Part shown: one piece after another, positions 15,460-23,687 of the stretch
How positions within the stretch are numbered: position 1 is the stretch's first letter
Layout of the letters: each line of letters opens with the position of its first letter
From: Sphingomonas flavalba
GTDB taxonomy: Bacteria; Pseudomonadota; Alphaproteobacteria; Sphingomonadales; Sphingomonadaceae
Reading direction: 5' to 3'
DNA length: 64,000 bases
Assembly (NCBI RefSeq): GCF_004796535.1
Contig: NZ_SPHY01000005.1
Location: 120,001-184,000 of the forward strand
Program-made: the position numbers and the translations under genes
The notes under the pieces: model-generated
Told to the model about the DNA's origin: nothing
Databases searched by the model: none
Seen by the model: the letters and a program-made list of their open reading frames with translations, nothing else

Positions 15460-16383
15460 ATGAGTGACCTGCGCCGCCGCCTGCTGCCGCCGATCGGCGT
15501 GCTGCAAAGCTTCGTGATCGCCGCGCGCCATGAAAGCGTGTCGGTGGCGGCGCGCGAGACCGGCCTGACGCAGAGCGCGGTCAGCCGCCAGATCGCGCAG
15601 CTGGAGGAGATCGTCGGCCAGCCGCTGTTCCGCCGGTCCGGCCGGCGGATCGTGCTGACCGACGCGGGCGCGACCTATGCCGCCGCCATCGGCCCGGCGA
15701 TCGACGCGATCCGCCGCGCGACCGGCGAGGCGATGGCGAAAAGGCGCGAAGGGGAGTTCACCATCGCGACGCTGCCCAGTTTCGGCATGCGCTGGCTGGC
15801 GCCGCGCCTGCCGCAGCTGACCAGCGCCCACCCCGAAATGGTGGTCAATATCGCCGCGCGCATCGAGCCGTTCGAGCTGGCGGCGAGCGGGTTCGACGCG
15901 GCGATCCATTACGGCCGGCCCGACTGGCAGAACGCCGCGCACGACCTGCTGTTTCCCGAAGAATCGGTGCCGGTCTGTGCCCCCGCTTTCCTTGTCGCCC
16001 ACCCGATAAGGCAGGCGGGCGACCTGATCGGCTGCCCGTTGCTCAGCCAGTCGCAGCGCCATTCGGCCTGGGCGGACTGGTTCGCGCTGAACGGGGTGAC
16101 CGGATCGGTCAAGCTGTCCGGCCGCTACGACCATTTCATGATGCTGGCGCAGGCGGCGGTGTCCGGCGGCGGCGTGGCGATGATGCCGCGTTTCCTGATC
16201 GAGCAGGAACTGACCAGCGGCGCGCTGGTCATTCCGGTCGACCGGCCGTTGCAGAGCCGGCTGGCCTATTACCTGGTCTATCCGCACGACCGGCTGGGCT
16301 ATCCGCTGTTCCGCCTGCTGCGCGACTGGATCGTCGCGGAGGCGACGCGGATGCGGCCGGACGGCGCGGCCGCCGGCAATTGA
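15460..16383 (+). CDS. LysR-family transcriptional regulator (GcvA-like)
   Basis: The 307-residue protein has an N-terminal winged helix-turn-helix (LQSFVIAARHESVSVAARE, then LTQSAVSRQIAQLEE and PLFRRSGRRIVLTDAG). A periplasmic-binding-like effector domain follows, of the GcvA type (FTIATLPSFGMRWLAPRLPQL). It is divergent from astD and transcribed in the same direction as the PLP enzyme and RidA genes, which start 17 bp after its stop. Control of one or both neighbours is likely. Confidence 0.9.
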   Translation: MSDLRRRLLPPIGVLQSFVIAARHESVSVAARETGLTQSAVSRQIAQLEEIVGQPLFRRSGRRIVLTDAGATYAAAIGPAIDAIRRATGEAMAKRREGEFTIATLPSFGMRWLAPRLPQLTSAHPEMVVNIAARIEPFELAASGFDAAIHYGRPDWQNAAHDLLFPEESVPVCAPAFLVAHPIRQAGDLIGCPLLSQSQRHSAWADWFALNGVTGSVKLSGRYDHFMMLAQAAVSGGGVAMMPRFLIEQELTSGALVIPVDRPLQSRLAYYLVYPHDRLGYPLFRLLRDWIVAEATRMRPDGAAAGN

Positions 16384-16399
16384 ACCATGTCATGGCGAC

Positions 16400-17575
16400 A
16401 TGTATGAAATGAAGATGGCATTATCGGAGCCGGATATCGCGCCGGGGGCGCCGATTGCCGCACTGCCGGCGCCGGCGCTGCTGGTCGACCGGGCGAAGAT
16501 GGACGCCAATGTCGCGCGGATGCGCGACAAGTTGGCCGGCGCCGGCATGGTTTTTCGCCCGCACGTCAAGACCGCCAAGGCGCCGGACGCGATCCGCTTG
16601 TTGTTCGACGGGGGCACCGGGCCGGTCACCGTGTCGACGCTGAAGGAAGCCCGGCTGTTCGCCGAGGCGGGGTTCGCCGACATCCTTTATGCGGTCGGCA
16701 TCGTGCCGGCGCGGCTGGATGCGGTGCTGGCGCTGGCCGACAGCGGCGTGGCGATGCGGATCATCCTGGACGAACCGGAGACTGCCGCCGCCGTCGCCGC
16801 CCGGATACCGGCCGGGCAGGCCAATCTGCGGGTGCTGGCCGAGGTTGATTGCGACGGACACCGTTCCGGCGCCGACCCGGAGGGCGAGGCGCTGCTGCGG
16901 ATCGGCGAGGTGCTTGCCGCGCGCGGCCTGTTCGCCGGGGTGATGACCCATGCCGGCGGCAGCTACCAATGCGTCGGGGCGGAGGCGATCGCCGGCCATG
17001 CGGAGCGGGAGCGCGCCGGCCTGGCGCGCGCCGGCGAGCGGCTGCGCGCGGCGGGGCTGCCCTGCCCGGTGCTGAGCATGGGGTCGACGCCGACCGCTCT
17101 GTTCGCCAGATCCCTCGCCGGGATGACCGAGCTGCGCGCCGGCGTCTACATGTTCCAGGACCTGGTGATGGCCGGGATCGGCGTATGCGCGCCGCAGGAT
17201 ATCGCGCTGTCGGTGCTGTGTTCGGTCATCGGCCATCGGCCGTCCGCCGGGCAGATCGTCGTCGACGCCGGCTGGATGGCGCTGTCGCGCGACCGGGGCA
17301 CCGCCGCGCAGGCCGTCGACCAGGGTTATGGCCTGCTGTGCGGCGAGGACGGGGCGGTGCTGGACGATATGATCGTCGTCGGCGCCAATCAGGAGCACGG
17401 GCTGGTCGGGATGCGCGATGGATCGCCCGTCGACCCGGCGCGCTTCCCGATCGGCGCGCGGCTGCGGGTGCTGCCCAACCACGCCTGCGCGACCGGGGCG
17501 CAGCACGACCGCTATGTCGTGCTTGACCACGCCGGATGCGTTGCCGCGGTCTGGCCGCGCTTTTCGGGCTGGTAG
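16400..17575 (+). CDS. DSD1-type PLP enzyme (D-serine dehydratase/D-threonine aldolase-like)
   Basis: The 391-residue protein begins with an alanine-racemase-like N-terminal barrel. The PLP lysine lies in FRPHVKTAKAPD, with ADILYAVGIVP, VLAEVDCDGHRSG and MTHAGGSYQC downstream. The C-terminal VLPNHACATG carries the His/Cys metal ligands of this fold-type III family, which includes D-threonine aldolase and eukaryotic-type D-serine dehydratase. Its stop is four bases before the RidA start. A dehydratase would release 2-aminoacrylate, the substrate RidA removes, so D-serine dehydratase activity is favoured. Starts at 16409 or 16415 are possible alternatives. Confidence 0.85.
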   Translation: MYEMKMALSEPDIAPGAPIAALPAPALLVDRAKMDANVARMRDKLAGAGMVFRPHVKTAKAPDAIRLLFDGGTGPVTVSTLKEARLFAEAGFADILYAVGIVPARLDAVLALADSGVAMRIILDEPETAAAVAARIPAGQANLRVLAEVDCDGHRSGADPEGEALLRIGEVLAARGLFAGVMTHAGGSYQCVGAEAIAGHAERERAGLARAGERLRAAGLPCPVLSMGSTPTALFARSLAGMTELRAGVYMFQDLVMAGIGVCAPQDIALSVLCSVIGHRPSAGQIVVDAGWMALSRDRGTAAQAVDQGYGLLCGEDGAVLDDMIVVGANQEHGLVGMRDGSPVDPARFPIGARLRVLPNHACATGAQHDRYVVLDHAGCVAAVWPRFSGW

Positions 17576-17579
17576 GCCG

Positions 17580-17969
17580 GTGCGCGTGATCCTCTGCCCC
17601 GGCGCGACGCCGCCGCACGGCCACTACGCCCATGCGACGGTGCACGACGGCACCGTCTATGTATCCGGCATATTGGGCAATGGCGCCGGGGTGGCGGGCG
17701 TTCCGCCGCCGATCGAGGCGCAGGCGGCCTATTGCCTCGACCAGATCGCGCTGATCCTGGCCGAGGCCGGATCGGCGCTGGACCATGTGCTGAAATTGTC
17801 CGTCCATGTCGCCGACCTTGGCGACTGGCCGCGGATCGACGCGCTGTGCGGCCAGCGCTTCGGCGCTCATCGGCCGGCGCGGATCGTGGTGCCGTGCGCC
17901 GATGGCCTGCGGCTGGGGTCGCGGGTGGAGATGGACGCGATCGCAGCTTGCGTCACCGATGCGGGATAG
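17580..17969 (+). CDS. RidA family enamine/imine deaminase
   Basis: Starting at GTG 17580, four bases after the preceding stop, the 129-residue product contains YAHATVHDGTVYVSGILGNG, the mid segment QIALILAEAGSALDHVLKLSVHVADL, and RIVVPCADGLRLGSRVEMDAIA. These are the signatures of the YjgF/YER057c/UK114 (RidA) family. RidA proteins hydrolyse reactive 2-aminoacrylate/2-iminopropionate made by PLP dehydratases. The usual Arg is replaced by other residues near the C-terminus (the family motif is RxxVE-like; here SRVEMDAI), so the subfamily may differ from canonical RidA. Confidence 0.85.
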   Translation: MRVILCPGATPPHGHYAHATVHDGTVYVSGILGNGAGVAGVPPPIEAQAAYCLDQIALILAEAGSALDHVLKLSVHVADLGDWPRIDALCGQRFGAHRPARIVVPCADGLRLGSRVEMDAIAACVTDAG

Positions 17970-18063
17970 GCGGCCGGCGGCGGTGCGATGACACCGATCT
18001 GGTCCTAAGTTATTGGTTTGAAAATCCAAACTGGATCGTTGTCAGCGAGGCCGGGTGTCGGCG

Positions 18064-18090
18064 CCCCGCCCGCGTGAGCGGCGGGCGGGG
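18064..18090. terminator. GC hairpin between convergent genes
   Basis: A perfect 10-bp GC stem (18064-18073 with 18081-18090) and seven-base loop lie between the convergent RidA and transaminase genes. There is no T-tract, so it would be a weak or factor-assisted terminator. Confidence 0.4.
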
Positions 18091-18101
18091 GCCGTGCCGG
18101 A

Positions 18102-19304
18102 TCAGGCCGCCTGCTTCGCCCAGCGTTCGCCGGCCAGGTCGAGCGTCGCGGCGAAGCGGGCGACCGCCTCGTCCGCTTCCGCTTCGCTGAGGTTCAGCGG
18201 CGGCAGCAGGCGGACGCAATTATCGCCGCCGCCGGCGACCAGCAGCAGCTTCTCGCGCGCCATTGCCATGAATTCGCGGTTATTGCCGGTCAGCTTGACG
18301 CCGATCAGCATGCCCTTGCCGCGCACGTCGACGACCAGTTGCGGGTAGCGCCGGCCCAGATCCTCCAGCCCGGCGCGCAGCCGCGCGGCGACCGCCAGCG
18401 TCTTGTCGAGGAAGCCGGGCGCGGCGATCAGGTCGAACGCCTCGTTCGCCACCGCCATCGCCAGCGGGTTGCCCCCGAAGGTGGAGCCGTGGGCGCTGAC
18501 CCCCATGCCGCTTGCCGCTTCCTCGCTTGCCGCGCAGGCGCCGACCGGGAAGCCGCCGCCGAGCGCCTTGGCGATCGCCATGATGTCCGGCGCGGCATCG
18601 TCGAACGACTGGTGGGCGAACAGCTTGCCGGTGCGGCCCATGCCCGACTGCACCTCGTCATAGATCAGCAGCGCGCCGGCTTCCGTGCAGGCGCGGCGGA
18701 CGGTTTGCAGCCATTCGCCGGACAGCGCCCGCGCGCCGCCCTCGCCCTGCACCGGCTCGACGATGACGGCGGCGGTGGTCGGCGCCGCGATCGCCGCGCG
18801 CAGGGCCGGCATGTCGTCGACGCCGCACTGGACATAGCCGGGCAGGCGCGGGCCGAAGCCGTCCAGATAGGTGGCGTTGCCCGACGCGTTGACCGCCGCA
18901 TAGGTGCGCCCGTGGAAGGAACCGGAAAAGCCGATGATGTCGATCCGTTCCGGATGGCCTTTCGCCGCGTGATATTTGCGCGCCATCTTCAGCGCGCATT
19001 CGATCGCCTCCGCTCCGCTGTTGGCGAAGAACACGGTGTCGGCGAAGGTCGCGGCGGTGATCTTCTCGGCCAGCGCCTCCTGCCCGGGAATGCGGAAGAT
19101 GTTGGAGATGTGCCACAACTTGCCGGCCTGCTCCGTCAGCGCGGCGACCAGGCGGGGGTGGGCGTGGCCGAGCGCGTCGGTGGCGATGCCGGCGACGCAA
19201 TCGAGGAAGCGGCGGCCGTCGTCGGCGAAGATCCACGAGCCCTCGCCATGGGTGAAGACGGGTTCGGCGCGGTTATAGACGGGCAGCAGCGGCGAGATGG
19301 TCAT
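18102..19304 (-). CDS. argD: Acetylornithine/succinylornithine aminotransferase
   Basis: The 400-residue class III PLP aminotransferase shows FLDCVAGIATDALGHAHP, FANSGAEAIECALKMARK, SFHGRTYAAV, VEPVQGEGG and LIYDEVQSGMGRTGKLF. The PLP lysine is in AIAKALGGGFPVGA, followed by HGSTFGGNPLA. These match the ArgD/AstC group, which acts on N-acetylornithine (arginine synthesis) or N2-succinylornithine (arginine breakdown). In many alphaproteobacteria argD is followed by argF; here it is not. With AstD nearby, a catabolic AstC role is possible. The two cannot be separated by sequence reading alone. Confidence 0.88.
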   Translation of the reverse strand: MTISPLLPVYNRAEPVFTHGEGSWIFADDGRRFLDCVAGIATDALGHAHPRLVAALTEQAGKLWHISNIFRIPGQEALAEKITAATFADTVFFANSGAEAIECALKMARKYHAAKGHPERIDIIGFSGSFHGRTYAAVNASGNATYLDGFGPRLPGYVQCGVDDMPALRAAIAAPTTAAVIVEPVQGEGGARALSGEWLQTVRRACTEAGALLIYDEVQSGMGRTGKLFAHQSFDDAAPDIMAIAKALGGGFPVGACAASEEAASGMGVSAHGSTFGGNPLAMAVANEAFDLIAAPGFLDKTLAVAARLRAGLEDLGRRYPQLVVDVRGKGMLIGVKLTGNNREFMAMAREKLLLVAGGGDNCVRLLPPLNLSEAEADEAVARFAATLDLAGERWAKQAA

Positions 19305-19539
19305 CAGCGGTCATCCTTGGTCCGGGTTGGCAATGGGAAAAGGCAGCGGGGTGCGCGCGGGGCGGCGCGGCGGGCGGCTGGCAGGGCGGTGCCGGCCGAT
19401 GCCGCCGATCCACGCCTGCCGTTCGCCACCGCCATTGATGCCCCTTTCGTCCAGCAGGCCGGGGATGGGCCGGCCGGGGCGGCAAAGCCATCAATGGTTC
19501 GGCAGCTATTCTTTCCGTTTTGGAATATGCGCCGGTGCG

Positions 19540-20739
19540 CTACGCGGAAGGGCTGGTCCATCCGCCGGACCCGGCGCCGCCGAGCCATTCGGACAGGGCG
19601 TGGGCGGCGCGGAGCGCCGACGGTTGATCGGTCAACGCGAAGCTGTTGGCGAACATCGCGCGCTGGACCGGGGCGTAGCGGGCGTGATCGGCCTGCGCCT
19701 GGCGCAGCGCCCGGTCGAGCGCGGGGATGTCGGCGACGACCGGGCCGGCGCGCATATGGTCGAAATCCGGGTTGCCGCGCCACGCCGTGCGGTGGGCGTC
19801 GACGAAGACGCACGGGCGCGGCTTCCACAGGAATTCGTAGACCTGGCTGCTGGCGTCGCCGAGATAGATGTCGGCGGCGCGCATATGGGTCATGTCGACC
19901 GACGCGCGGCTGCCGAGATCGATCAGCATGTTGTCGGCGCGGTAATGATCGGCGGCGACGCGGCCGACGCGCGCGACGGCCAGCCGGTCGATCGACACCG
20001 CCAGCCGCTTGCGGAACAGCATCACATGCGGCGCGAAGATCAGGTTGAAATCGGTGCTGCGTCGGAAATAGGCGAGGATGGCCTGCCCCATCCGGTACCA
20101 GGAGGACAGGTGCGGCGACGGGTGCGGGTTGTAGACGACCGTCGGCCGGCCGTTGCCGAACGGGTCCGGCGGCGGCGGCCGATCGGCGAGCAGGTCGAAC
20201 TTGGGGTAGCCGACGATCGCGTAGCCGCCGGGGCGGACAAGGCCGGCGGCGAGCAGCCGGTCGCGGATCTTCGGCCCGGAGACGAGGACGAAATCGAAGC
20301 CGCCGCTGGCCTTGTCGAAGCCGATCGCCCGGTCCCCGGCGCCGTGGCGAGTGTGGACGATGCGCAGATTGGGCAGGCCGAAGCGCGTCTTGAGCAGCAG
20401 CGAGGTCTTTTCCGGCACGACCAGCGCGGCCAGGCCGGCGAAACGGTCGACATTGTCACGCAGCAGCGCAATCCGGGCGAACGGCGCGTTGTCCCCCGCC
20501 AGCCGGGCGGCAAGGCGGGCGGCGCGCGAGCGGACGGACAGTTCGGTGACGGTGCAGCGGTGCGGCGTCGCCCCGGCAAGGCGGCGGACTTCGTCCGCGA
20601 CGGCGCCGCCGGCGTGGAAGATGTGGACGGCGATATCCGGTCGCAGCCGCGACAGGGCGAGGGCGATCGGCAGGCTGTGGGCGACCTGGTGCGGGGCTTC
20701 GTGATTGAACAGGAACCCGACTTGCGTCGGCCCGGTCAT
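19540..20739 (-). CDS. CDP-glycerol glycerophosphotransferase-like protein
   Basis: The ATG at 20739 overlaps the TGA of the HAD gene by four bases, so the pair is translationally coupled. The 399-residue product begins MTGPTQVGFLFNHEAPHQVAH and contains YNPHPSPHLSSWYRMG and FAPHVMLFRK. A C-terminal block has AADIYLGDASSQVYEFLWKPR with FVDAHRTAW, resembling the nucleotide-binding part of TagB/TagF-type CDP-glycerol transferases. Such enzymes move glycerol- or ribitol-phosphate onto carbohydrate acceptors. In Gram-negatives they decorate capsule or LPS. The acceptor here is unknown. Confidence 0.75.
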   Translation of the reverse strand: MTGPTQVGFLFNHEAPHQVAHSLPIALALSRLRPDIAVHIFHAGGAVADEVRRLAGATPHRCTVTELSVRSRAARLAARLAGDNAPFARIALLRDNVDRFAGLAALVVPEKTSLLLKTRFGLPNLRIVHTRHGAGDRAIGFDKASGGFDFVLVSGPKIRDRLLAAGLVRPGGYAIVGYPKFDLLADRPPPPDPFGNGRPTVVYNPHPSPHLSSWYRMGQAILAYFRRSTDFNLIFAPHVMLFRKRLAVSIDRLAVARVGRVAADHYRADNMLIDLGSRASVDMTHMRAADIYLGDASSQVYEFLWKPRPCVFVDAHRTAWRGNPDFDHMRAGPVVADIPALDRALRQAQADHARYAPVQRAMFANSFALTDQPSALRAAHALSEWLGGAGSGGWTSPSA

Positions 20740-21464
20740 CGCCAGTCCAGGATCCGCCAGCCGCGTTCCGAGGCGGCCTGGCGCAGCTTTGCGCCTGGGT
20801 TGACCGCGACCGCCTCGTCGCACCAGGCGAGCGCGGGCAGGTCGGACGCGTCGTCGGTGTAGAAGCGTACGTGCAGGGCGGCGCGGCTGGCGGCGAGCGG
20901 GGCGAGGAAGTGAGCGAGGCGGCGCGCCTTGGCCGGTCCGTGGCAATTCTCCCCGTCGATCGCCGGGGTCAGGTGGCCGTCCCGCCACCGCGACTGGGTT
21001 GCGACCAGATCGGCGATGCCGAGATGACGAGCGATCGCGGCGGCATAGAAATGCGGAGCGGCGGTGGCGAGCACTAGCCGCCGGCCGGCGGCGCGTTCGG
21101 CGGCGAGCAGGGCGAGGCCCTGTTCGTAGAGACCGCCGCGGGCGAGGCGGCGGGCGAAACCGTCCGCAAGCGCGGCGACCGTTTGTTCCGGCAGCCGCCG
21201 GCCGAGGGTGACGGCGTGCATCGCCTCCTTCATCCGCCGCCGCGGCAGCAGGCGGAGCAGGTAGAGCAGTGCGACCGGCGCGAGCAGTGGCACCAGCAGC
21301 AGCCGCCACGGCGCCAGGACCAACGCCGAGCGGATCAGGAACAGGCTGTAGGTCGGCCGCCGGGTCAGGGTACGGTCGAGGTCGAAGACGGACACGGCGC
21401 AGAGCGGAGGGCAGGCGCCCGGCGGCGGCGCGGGCCTGTGCGGCGGTTCGGCAATGACCAGCAT
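20736..21464 (-). CDS. HAD-IB family phosphatase with membrane segment
   Basis: The 242-residue protein has all HAD motifs: DLDRT with Asp28 as nucleophile and Asp30, the Thr motif in LVLATAAPHFY, a lysine region around GPAKARR, and YTDDASDLPAL with the metal-binding acidic pair. The cap region includes a hydrophobic stretch (LVLAPWRLLLVPLLAPVALLYLLRLL) that could sit in or on the membrane. It is the first gene of a two-gene operon with the CDP-glycerol-transferase-like protein and is divergent from the response regulator. A sugar- or polyol-phosphate substrate is inferred from the neighbour. Confidence 0.82.
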   Translation of the reverse strand: MLVIAEPPHRPAPPPGACPPLCAVSVFDLDRTLTRRPTYSLFLIRSALVLAPWRLLLVPLLAPVALLYLLRLLPRRRMKEAMHAVTLGRRLPEQTVAALADGFARRLARGGLYEQGLALLAAERAAGRRLVLATAAPHFYAAAIARHLGIADLVATQSRWRDGHLTPAIDGENCHGPAKARRLAHFLAPLAASRAALHVRFYTDDASDLPALAWCDEAVAVNPGAKLRQAASERGWRILDWR

Positions 21465-21629
21465 GGCGACACCTTCAACCGGTGGGGAGATGCTGGTGCA
21501 GCGGCAAGCTCAGTGGCGGATGGAGGCTTTCTGTATTTTTGCCCATCTTCGGCCCCGAGGCTGCGAAGATGGACGAATTCAAATGTTGGAGCGGCTGGCC
21601 GCTCCGCCGAACGGGCGATAACAGGCGTA

Positions 21630-22307
21630 ATGCATATCTTGCTGATCGAGGATGACGCGCGCGTCGCCGAGCATGTCCGCAAGGGCTTGAGCGAGGCGGG
21701 GCACATCGTCGATCACCGGGCCGACGGGCGCGAGGGCCTGTTGAGCGCCGCCGCCGAACGCTATGACGTGCTGGTCGTCGACCGGATGCTGCCCAATGTC
21801 GACGGCCTCGCCATCATCCGCACGATTCGCGCGAGCGGCGATCATGTGCCGGTGCTGATCCTGAGCGCGCTCGCGGATGTCGACGAGCGGGTGAAAGGGC
21901 TGCGCGCCGGCGGCGACGATTACCTGACCAAACCCTTCGCCCTCGCCGAGCTGCTGGCGCGGGTGGAGATATTGGGGCGGCGCGGGCGGACCGCCGCCGA
22001 GCCGAGCCGGATCGCCGTCGCCGACCTGGAGATCGATCTGCTCGGCCATCATGTCCGGCGCGGCGGCCAGCGTATCGACCTGACCAACCGCGAGTTCCGC
22101 ATCCTTGAATATCTGGCGCGCAACACCGGGCGAGTCGTCACCCGATCGATGCTGCTGGAGAATGTCTGGGATTATCATTTCGACCCGCAGACCAACATCA
22201 TCGATCAGCATGTCAGCAAGCTGCGGCAGAAGATCGACCGGGATTTCGCCGCGCCGCTGCTCCATACGGTGCGCGGCACCGGCTATGTCCTGCGCGGGGA
22301 GCCGTGA
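21630..22307 (+). CDS. OmpR-family response regulator
   Basis: The 225-residue protein has a receiver domain (MHILLIEDDARVAEHV with acidic pocket, phosphoacceptor Asp51 in VVDRMLPNVDGL, Lys in LTKPFALAELL). A C-terminal winged-helix DNA-binding domain follows (LTNREFRILEYLARN, NVWDYHFDPQTNIIDQHVSKLR). Its stop overlaps the kinase start (TGATG). It most likely regulates its own operon and the divergent HAD/transferase pair. A longer frame to 21183 is rejected because it overlaps the divergent gene. Confidence 0.94.
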   Translation: MHILLIEDDARVAEHVRKGLSEAGHIVDHRADGREGLLSAAAERYDVLVVDRMLPNVDGLAIIRTIRASGDHVPVLILSALADVDERVKGLRAGGDDYLTKPFALAELLARVEILGRRGRTAAEPSRIAVADLEIDLLGHHVRRGGQRIDLTNREFRILEYLARNTGRVVTRSMLLENVWDYHFDPQTNIIDQHVSKLRQKIDRDFAAPLLHTVRGTGYVLRGEP

Positions 22308-23686
22308 TGCCGGCGGGCGCGCCCCGGCTGTGGCGGAGCCTGACCTTCCGGCTTGCCCTGCTCTATATCGGGCTGTTCGCGGTGTCGGTCGGCCTGCTGT
22401 TCGGCGTGCTGTACTGGCTGATCATCGCCCGGCCGATGCAGGACATGGCCGGCCGGGTGTCCGCCGAGGCGGCGGCACTGGTCGCGACCGATGCGCGCGA
22501 CGGTCGGCCGGCGCTGCTCGCCGCGCTCGACCGGCGGCTGCGCGACCATGGCGACGTCAAGCCGTTCCACGCGCTTGTCGCGGCGGACGGGCGGGTGGTG
22601 AGCGCCAACCTGCCGAGCTGGCCGGCCGTGCCCTTCGCCGGCTCGCGGCGGCTGGAGGCGGACCTCTACAGCGACGGCGACGAGGACGATCATGAGGCGC
22701 TGATGGTCGACCGCCGGCTGGGCGATGGCGCCCGCTTGCTCGTCGGCCGCGACATCGAGATGCTCGACGACCGCGAGGAGCTGTTCGCCGGCGGCGCGGC
22801 GTGGGTGGTGGCGATCGCCGCGCTGCTTGCCGTGTTCGGCAGCATCGCGATGAGCGCGGTCGTCGCGCGGCGGATCGACGCCGTCGGCCGGACGGCGCGG
22901 CGGGTGATGGCCGGCAATCTGGGCGAGCGTATCCCGGTGCGCGGCACCGGCGACGATTTCGACGACCTTGCCGAGACGCTGAACCGCATGCTCGACCGGA
23001 TCGAGGATTCGATGGAATCGAACCGGCGGATATCCGACAGCATCGCCCACGAGCTGCGCACGCCGCTCGCCCGGCTGCACGCCGACCTGGACGACCTTGC
23101 CGCGTCGGAGCCGGGGCCTGCCGAGCGCAGCCGGCTGATCGGCCAGGCGGTGGAGGAGGCGCGGCGGCTGCAGGCGGTGTTCGACGCGCTGCTGCGGATC
23201 GCGCGGATCGAGACCGGGCTGCACGACACCGGCGTCCGGCGGATCGACCTGAGCACGCTGCTGCGCGATGCGGCGGAGTTTTACGGGCCGGAAGCGGAGG
23301 CCCGCGACCAGCGGCTGACCGCCGCCATCCCCGACGGCCTGGCGATCGAGGGCGACCCGGACCTGCTGTTCCAGGCGGTGTCGAACCTGCTCGACAATGC
23401 GATCAAATATGCGCCGGTCGGTGGGCAGGTAACGCTGGAGACGCGGCGCGACGGCGCCCGGATCGCCGTGACCATCACCGACGACGGCCCCGGCATCGCC
23501 CCGGAGCACCGTGCGCGGGTGACCGAGCGCTTCTACCGCGCGCCCGGCACGGTGCCCGCCCCCGGCATCGGCCTGGGGCTGAGCCTGGTCGCGGCGGTGG
23601 CGCGGTTGCACCGGGCCGAACTGGTCATCCACGACGGCGGCCGGGGGCGGATATCGCTGATCCTGCCGGTTGCGCGCGGCGCCTGA
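22307..23686 (+). CDS. Sensor histidine kinase
   Basis: The roughly 459-residue protein has an N-terminal membrane helix (LALLYIGLFAVSVGLLFGVLYWLII), a periplasmic sensor of about 130 residues and a second helix (WVVAIAALLAVFGSIAMSAVV). A HAMP domain follows, with the H-box SIAHELRTPLARL (His248), N-box NLLDNAIKYAP and G-boxes TDDGPGIAPEH and GIGLGLSLVAAV. It pairs with the preceding response regulator and is followed after one base by a glycosyltransferase gene, which is unusual for a sensor kinase operon. The signal is unknown. Confidence 0.94.
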   Translation: MPAGAPRLWRSLTFRLALLYIGLFAVSVGLLFGVLYWLIIARPMQDMAGRVSAEAAALVATDARDGRPALLAALDRRLRDHGDVKPFHALVAADGRVVSANLPSWPAVPFAGSRRLEADLYSDGDEDDHEALMVDRRLGDGARLLVGRDIEMLDDREELFAGGAAWVVAIAALLAVFGSIAMSAVVARRIDAVGRTARRVMAGNLGERIPVRGTGDDFDDLAETLNRMLDRIEDSMESNRRISDSIAHELRTPLARLHADLDDLAASEPGPAERSRLIGQAVEEARRLQAVFDALLRIARIETGLHDTGVRRIDLSTLLRDAAEFYGPEAEARDQRLTAAIPDGLAIEGDPDLLFQAVSNLLDNAIKYAPVGGQVTLETRRDGARIAVTITDDGPGIAPEHRARVTERFYRAPGTVPAPGIGLGLSLVAAVARLHRAELVIHDGGRGRISLILPVARGA

Positions 23687-23687
23687 G

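Noticed and set aside
16386-16402. CATGTC-ATGGC-GACATG inverted repeat at the DSD1 start as a LysR operator
   Set aside because: The arms overlap the initiation codon and include ATG itself, and six-base arms are too short to support a site on their own.
19305-19539. A gene in the 235-base gap upstream of the transaminase
   Set aside because: The region has no convincing start with ribosome-binding site and no motif; it probably holds only the transaminase promoter and the transferase 3' end.
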